Part shown: positions 60,085 to 64,000 of the stretch, in pieces
How positions within the stretch are numbered: position 1 is the first letter of the stretch
Layout: every line of letters starts with the position of its first letter
NCBI RefSeq assembly: GCF_004331435.1
Contig: NZ_SJKA01000007.1
Location: forward strand, 372,001-436,000
Reading direction: 5' to 3'
Length of the DNA stretch: 64,000 bases
Source: Kribbella sindirgiensis
GTDB taxonomy: Bacteria; Actinomycetota; Actinomycetes; Propionibacteriales; Kribbellaceae
Notes under the pieces: model-generated
What the model saw: only the letters and a program-made list of their open reading frames with translations
Told to the model about the DNA's origin: nothing
The model's database searches: none
Translations under genes and position numbers: made by a program

Positions 60085-60156
60085 TGGGGTATGGGGTAAT
60101 TGGCAGCCCGTCTGATTCTGGTTCAGTTAGTCTAGGTTCGAGTCCTAGTACCCCAG
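60085..60156 (+). tRNA. tRNA-Gln (CTG)
   Basis: A 72-base cloverleaf: acceptor TGGGGTA / TACCCCA with discriminator G, D arm around GGTAATTGGCAGC, anticodon loop TTCTGGT with anticodon CTG, and T arm CTAGG TTCGAGT CCTAG. CCA is not encoded. Confidence 0.95.
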
Positions 60157-60234
60157 CGGATTGGACCGCACCGGTGAAAATCGGTAGAGTTCAACCTCGT
60201 TGCCCGGCCCGTCAGGACCGGATGACACACCTCT

Positions 60235-60307
60235 GGCCCCGTTGTGTAGCGGCCTAGCACGCCGCCCTCTCAAGGCGGTAGCGCGGGTTCGAATCCCGTC
60301 GGGGCTA
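60235..60307 (+). tRNA. tRNA-Glu (CTC)
   Basis: A 73-base cloverleaf: acceptor GGCCCCG / CGGGGCT (first pair G-U), anticodon stem CCGCC / GGCGG with loop CTCTCAA (anticodon CTC), T arm GCGGG TTCGAAT CCCGT, discriminator A. CCA is encoded at 60308-60310. Confidence 0.95.
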
Positions 60308-60318
60308 CCAGAGTCGAG

Positions 60319-60348
60319 CGCCTCCCACCATTCGGTGGGAGGCGTTTT
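60319..60348 (+). terminator. tRNA operon terminator
   Basis: A perfect 11-bp stem CGCCTCCCACC with ATTC loop followed by TTTT, eight bases after the tRNA-Glu CCA. Confidence 0.88.
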
Positions 60349-60413
60349 CGTTGTGCTCGACCTCAGCGTGAAGCGGGCACCGCCGGGAGAACCAGGTGCT
60401 GGACACCTCGAGG

Positions 60414-60442
60414 TCTAACCGCTTAGAGTCTAACCGCTTAGA
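60414..60442 (+). promoter_or_regulatory. Tandem LacI-like operators
   Basis: TCTAACCGCTTAGA occurs twice (60414-60427 and 60429-60442), 15 bases apart. Each is a TCTAA/TTAGA inverted repeat with a central CG, as in LacI-family sites. They end 29 bases before the start codon of the binding-protein gene. Confidence 0.7.
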
Positions 60443-60471
60443 CCTCTCCTGCTCGTGGAAAGGGGAACGCT

Positions 60472-61779
60472 GTGCGGCGTAACCTCTTCGCTCTTCCGGC
60501 CGTGGCGGTTGCCGCGGCCCTGCTGCTGGCCGGCTGTGGTGGCTCGTCCGAGCCCGGCGGCCAGGCAACGACCGACCCGGGCCCCGAGACCGGGACGATC
60601 ACGTTCACCGGGACCGACAACGCCGAGACGTACCAGCCGGTGATCAAGGCCTTCGAGGCGAAGAACCCGGGGATCAAGGTGACCTACACCCAGATCCCGT
60701 TCGACCAGTTCAACGCGACCATGCAGCAGCGGCTGAGCGCGAAGGACACCGGGATCGACGTCTACACGGTCGACGAACCGCGGGTCTCGCAGCTCGCCGC
60801 GAAGGGGTTCCTGACCGACCTCAGCGACCTCGACGCGAAGGTGAAGACGTCCTTCAGCGCGTCGGCGTACAAGACCAACCACTTCCGCGACAAGCTCTGG
60901 TCGTTGCCGATGTGGAACTCGACGCAGTTCCTCTTCTACAACAAGACCGCGCTCGCGAAGGCCAAGGTGACGCCGCCGACCGCGGACCCGGAGCAGCGCT
61001 GGACCTGGGAGCAGGTCGAGGCCGCCGGCCGGAAGGCGATGCAGGCGGGCGGGACGAAGTATGGCCTGTTCCTGGAGCAGCCCGAGGCGTACTACCAGCT
61101 GCAGCCGCTGGCCGAGTCGCTCGGCGGTGGATCCGGGATCGAAGGCGACGACGCCCTCACGCCGGCGGTCGAGACCGACGGGTGGAAGAAGGCGATGCAG
61201 TGGTACGGCGCGACGTTCGCGAGCGGACTGTCGCCGCGGGGTATCGGCGGGTTCCAGACCGGCCCGGTGTTCGCCGCCGGTGACGTCGCGTTCTTCGTCG
61301 GCGGCCCGTGGGACCTGAAGATCTTCGGCAGCTCGAAGATCGACTGGGGCGTGGCCCCGATGCCGTACTTCCAGGGCGGCAAGCCGGTGACGCCGACCGG
61401 TTCGTGGTCGCTCGGCGTCAACCCGGCGTCGAAGCAGCAGGGGATGGCGCGCAAGTTCGTCGAGTTCGCGACGCTGGACCCGGCCGGCAACCTGGCCACG
61501 ACGAGTACGACGACGATCATCCCGGCGAACCTCGAGGCGCAGAAGCAGTACACCCCGCAGATGGACACCTTCTCCGGCGCGAAGACGGCCGGGGCCGCCG
61601 CGATCACGACGTACGAGAGTGAGCACACCGCGGTGTCGCGGCCGGTGAGTGTCGGGTACATCCAGTTCGAGGAAGTGATGGGGAAGGCGTTCGCGGACAT
61701 CCGCAACGGGACCAACTCGGACGCGCGGTTGCAGGAGGCAACCAGGCAACTGACCGACGCCTGGAAGTCGATTAAATGA
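60472..61779 (+). CDS. ABC transporter substrate-binding lipoprotein
   Basis: 435 residues from GTG 60472 (GGAAAGGGG upstream). The signal peptide ends LLAGC (C22), followed by a family 1 binding protein (ETGTITFTGTDNAETYQPVI, NPGIKVTYTQIPFDQFN). It is first in an operon with two permeases and a nucleoside hydrolase, so the ligand may be a nucleoside or ribosyl compound rather than a plain sugar. The two operators upstream suggest repression by a LacI-type regulator not in this window. Confidence 0.92.
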   Translation: MRRNLFALPAVAVAAALLLAGCGGSSEPGGQATTDPGPETGTITFTGTDNAETYQPVIKAFEAKNPGIKVTYTQIPFDQFNATMQQRLSAKDTGIDVYTVDEPRVSQLAAKGFLTDLSDLDAKVKTSFSASAYKTNHFRDKLWSLPMWNSTQFLFYNKTALAKAKVTPPTADPEQRWTWEQVEAAGRKAMQAGGTKYGLFLEQPEAYYQLQPLAESLGGGSGIEGDDALTPAVETDGWKKAMQWYGATFASGLSPRGIGGFQTGPVFAAGDVAFFVGGPWDLKIFGSSKIDWGVAPMPYFQGGKPVTPTGSWSLGVNPASKQQGMARKFVEFATLDPAGNLATTSTTTIIPANLEAQKQYTPQMDTFSGAKTAGAAAITTYESEHTAVSRPVSVGYIQFEEVMGKAFADIRNGTNSDARLQEATRQLTDAWKSIK

Positions 61780-62636
61780 GGCAACGGCAAGGGCTGATCG
61801 CCCTCGCCTTCCTGGCTCCGGCGCTGGTGTGTCTCGCCGTCCTGAGGATCGTTCCGGCGATCTCGGCCGTGGTCGAGAGCTTCTACACCGAGAGCCTGCT
61901 GCGCGGCGGGCGGGTGTTCGCAGGCCTCGGCAACTACACGGATCTGCTGTCGAACAAGGATTTCCGGCAGTCGGTCGGTGTGACGCTGCTGTTCACCGTG
62001 CTGGTGAACCCGATCCAGGTCGCGGTCTCGTTCCTGCTCGCGGTCCTCTTCACCCAACGGGCCGCGGGCGCGAAGCTCTGGCGCACGCTCGTGATCCTGC
62101 CGATAGCCACCCCGCCTGCGGTGTCGGCAGTGATCTGGAGCGTCATCTACCGGCCCGACGGCTTGGCGAACGGCGTACTGGAACGGCTGGGCCTGCCGGC
62201 GCAGCCGTTCCTCACCTCGCCGAGTCAGGTGCTGCCGTCGCTGATCGTGCTGCTGTCCTGGATCGGTGTCGGGTACTGGATGCTGTTCCTGATCGCGGGG
62301 ATCCAGGAGGTTCCGGAAGAGGTCCGCGAGGCCGCGCTGCTCGACGGCGCGGGCCCGTGGCGGCGGATGATCTCCGTCGTCCTTCCGCTGGTACGGCGTC
62401 CGCTCGCGTTCGTCCTGGTCGCCGACACGGTGTCGAACCTGCTCGTGTTCGCGCCGGTGCAGATCCTCACCAAGGGTGGCCCGAACGGCAACAGCAACCT
62501 GCTGATGTACGACGTCTACAGCCGCGCGTACGCGATCGGCGACATCCACGTCGCGCAGGCCGAGGTCGTCATCCTGGTCGCGCTGACGCTGGCGATCGTG
62601 GCCGCGCAGTTCCGGCTGCTGCGAGGTGACCAGTGA
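61776..62636 (+). CDS. ABC permease, first (MalF-type)
   Basis: 286 residues, six helices. The EAA loop is EVREAALLDGAGPWRRMISVVLP. The start overlaps the binding-protein stop by four bases. Part of a CUT1 system with no ATPase gene in the operon. Confidence 0.92.
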   Translation: MRQRQGLIALAFLAPALVCLAVLRIVPAISAVVESFYTESLLRGGRVFAGLGNYTDLLSNKDFRQSVGVTLLFTVLVNPIQVAVSFLLAVLFTQRAAGAKLWRTLVILPIATPPAVSAVIWSVIYRPDGLANGVLERLGLPAQPFLTSPSQVLPSLIVLLSWIGVGYWMLFLIAGIQEVPEEVREAALLDGAGPWRRMISVVLPLVRRPLAFVLVADTVSNLLVFAPVQILTKGGPNGNSNLLMYDVYSRAYAIGDIHVAQAEVVILVALTLAIVAAQFRLLRGDQ

Positions 62637-63451
62637 AGCGGATCAGCCTCTCGGTGCTCGGCGGCGCGGTCGGCATCCTGTTCTTCCTGCCGTTGCTCTG
62701 GGTCGTCACGAACTCGCTGCGCCCCGGCTCGGAGACGTTCGCCAACCTCAGTCCGCTGTCCTGGCAGACGTTCCTCGAACTGCGCCCGACCCTCACCAAC
62801 TACTCCGCGCTGCTGAACAGCCCGATCGGTCGCGCGACGCTCAACTCGATCCTGGTCAGCGCGGCCACCGTCGTCATCGGTCTGGCGGTCTGCGCGACCG
62901 CGGCCTTCGGGCTCGCCGCGTTCCAGTTCCGCGGGCGCGGGCTGGTGTTCGGCATCGTCGTACTGAGCTTCCTGGTGCCGTTCGACGCGATCGCGATCCC
63001 GCTGTCGACGATGTTCCGGGACTGGCAGCTGACCAACACGTTCGCGGGTCTGGTGCTGCCGGGGATCGGCAACGGGATGGCGATCTTCCTGCTCCGGCAG
63101 TTCTTCCTCGGCATCCCGGCCGAACTGGTCGAGGCCGGGCGGCTCGACGGGCTCGGCTGGTTCGGGGTGTTCCGCTGGATCTACCTGCCGCTGTCGAAAC
63201 CCGCGCTGATCGGCGCCGGGCTGATGCTGTTCCTCTTCCAGTGGCAGGCCTACGTCTGGCCGCTGCTGATCGGCACCGACGCCAACCACATCCTCGGCCC
63301 GGTCGCGCTGTCCAACCTGCAAGGCCAGAACTTCACCGACTACGGTCTCGTGTTCGCGGGCGCCGTGGTCCTCACCGTCATCCCGCTGGTCGTCATCGCC
63401 GGCTTCCAGCGGTACTTCGTCCAGTCCGTGTCGAGTACCGGGCTCAAGTAA
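62633..63451 (+). CDS. ABC permease, second (MalG-type)
   Basis: 272 residues, six helices, GTG start overlapping the previous stop (GTGA). The EAA loop is ELVEAGRLDGLGWFGVFRWIYLP, with the second Ala of EAA replaced by Gly. Both permeases should form the channel with a shared ATPase encoded elsewhere. Confidence 0.92.
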   Translation: MKRISLSVLGGAVGILFFLPLLWVVTNSLRPGSETFANLSPLSWQTFLELRPTLTNYSALLNSPIGRATLNSILVSAATVVIGLAVCATAAFGLAAFQFRGRGLVFGIVVLSFLVPFDAIAIPLSTMFRDWQLTNTFAGLVLPGIGNGMAIFLLRQFFLGIPAELVEAGRLDGLGWFGVFRWIYLPLSKPALIGAGLMLFLFQWQAYVWPLLIGTDANHILGPVALSNLQGQNFTDYGLVFAGAVVLTVIPLVVIAGFQRYFVQSVSSTGLK

Positions 63452-63458
63452 GGAGAAC

Positions 63459-64000
63459 ATGCGCTCCCTCATCCTGGACACCGATATCGGGTCCGACGTC
63501 GACGACGCCATGGCGCTCGCCCAGCTCCTCGGCAGCCCGGAGATCGACCTCGCCGAGGTGCACACCGTGTACGGCGACACGCGGCTGCGGGCCCAGTTGG
63601 CTCGACGGTACGGCGTACTCGCCGGCCGCTCACTGGACGTGGTACCGGGGCTCGCCGAACCGTTGTCGGGGCGGGAGGTCTGGTGGGCCGGGCACGAGGG
63701 CACGCTGCACGACGATCTGTCCGAGGAGACCATCAGCGCCGACAGCGCGCCGGAACGACTGGTCGCACGGCTCCGCGAGCAACCTGGTGAGCTCGACGTG
63801 GCTGCGATCGGTCCGCTGACGAACGTGGCCGCCGCACTGGCCCTCGAACCGCAGGCGGCCTGGTGGATCCGGCACCTGTGGGTGATGGGTGGATCGTTCG
63901 GCGACGACGTGTGCGAGCACAACTTCAAGTCCGACGACGTGGCCGCGCGGGCCGTGCTGAACGCGGGGATCCCGACCACGATCACCGGGCTGGAGATCAC
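63459..64000 (+). CDS. Nucleoside hydrolase (IUNH family), 3' truncated by window end
   Basis: The first 180 residues are visible; the frame runs off the right edge. LILDTDIGSDVDDAMALAQ is the calcium-binding DTDxGxDxDD motif of inosine-uridine preferring nucleoside hydrolases; GPLTNVAAALAL and WVMGGSFGDDVCEHNFKSDDVAA follow as expected. It splits ribonucleosides to base plus ribose. AGGAG precedes the ATG at a tight distance. Its place after the transporter genes suggests that the imported compound is its substrate. Confidence 0.92.
   Translation, partial: MRSLILDTDIGSDVDDAMALAQLLGSPEIDLAEVHTVYGDTRLRAQLARRYGVLAGRSLDVVPGLAEPLSGREVWWAGHEGTLHDDLSEETISADSAPERLVARLREQPGELDVAAIGPLTNVAAALALEPQAAWWIRHLWVMGGSFGDDVCEHNFKSDDVAARAVLNAGIPTTITGLEI

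Noticed and set aside
1..64000. CRISPR array, insertion sequence, integrase or prophage
   Set aside because: No regularly spaced direct repeats, transposase motif or phage gene was seen on either strand.

Overview
The window is high-GC actinobacterial DNA. Evidence: GC-rich third positions, many GTG starts, 1-4 nt stop/start overlaps (ATGA, GTGA, TGATG), leaderless-looking transcripts, and a gene order close to one conserved in mycobacteria and relatives (iscS - mnmA - metE-like - ligA ... ACT/gatCAB ... ilvBNC ... serA ... leuB ... FAH - gltX - tRNA-Gln/Glu). Gene content and style suggest Nocardioidaceae/Kribbellaceae, for example Kribbella; the genus is inference only. No prophage, insertion sequence, CRISPR array or rRNA was seen.

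Layout. 1-8.2 kb: end of a TPR-like regulator, then cysteine desulfurase, tRNA 2-thiouridylase MnmA, a MetE-core protein, NAD-dependent DNA ligase and two membrane proteins. 8.2-8.6 kb: an intergenic gap with a strong terminator and two related palindromes. 8.6-12.8 kb: a divergent ACT protein and gatCAB. 12.8-18.2 kb (minus strand): general stress membrane protein, PQQ-type sugar dehydrogenase lipoprotein, luciferase-like oxidoreductase, and a two-gene operon probably making 10-methyl branched fatty acids. 18.2-21 kb: hydroxyacid dehydrogenase, then a BNR-propeller / ubiquitin-like carrier / broken P-loop kinase operon. 21-22.8 kb: stand-alone AICAR transformylase behind a ZTP riboswitch, and a methyltransferase.

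23-36 kb is a branched-chain amino acid and serine block: ilvBNC, serA, leuB, ilvE and cimA. Two members, ilvB and cimA, each have a short Ile/Leu/Val-rich leader peptide followed by an intrinsic terminator, so both appear controlled by transcription attenuation. A degenerate trypsin-like protein with no catalytic triad lies inside the block. A 51-residue small protein is translationally coupled to leuB, and a 78-residue ACT protein is coupled to cimA.

36-41.7 kb (minus strand) is a ROK regulator / binding protein / two permeases / GH3 glycosidase cluster for an amino-sugar-type oligosaccharide. 41.8-45 kb holds a MarR gene with two decayed neighbours, then a divergent XRE regulator/SDR pair. 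45-49.3 kb is class Ia ribonucleotide reductase nrdAB behind a cobalamin riboswitch and three phased NrdR-like boxes. 49.3-56.7 kb is accessory: DinB-like, Fic, methyltransferase, ECF sigma/anti-sigma, MarR/membrane protein pair, a glycosylase-like protein and GNAT. 56.7-60.4 kb has the FAH hydrolase, gltX, a CPBP protease, tRNA-Gln(CTG) and tRNA-Glu(CTC). 60.4 kb to the end is a binding protein/permease/permease/nucleoside hydrolase operon behind a tandem LacI-like operator.

Working together: GltX, GatCAB, tRNA-Glu and tRNA-Gln are the parts of the indirect Gln-tRNA(Gln) route. IscS-like desulfurase and MnmA form the tRNA 2-thiolation route. Neither sugar/nucleoside ABC cluster encodes an ATPase, which implies a shared one elsewhere. 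The least ordinary signals are RNA-level controls (ZTP, cobalamin, two attenuators) and the long palindromes.
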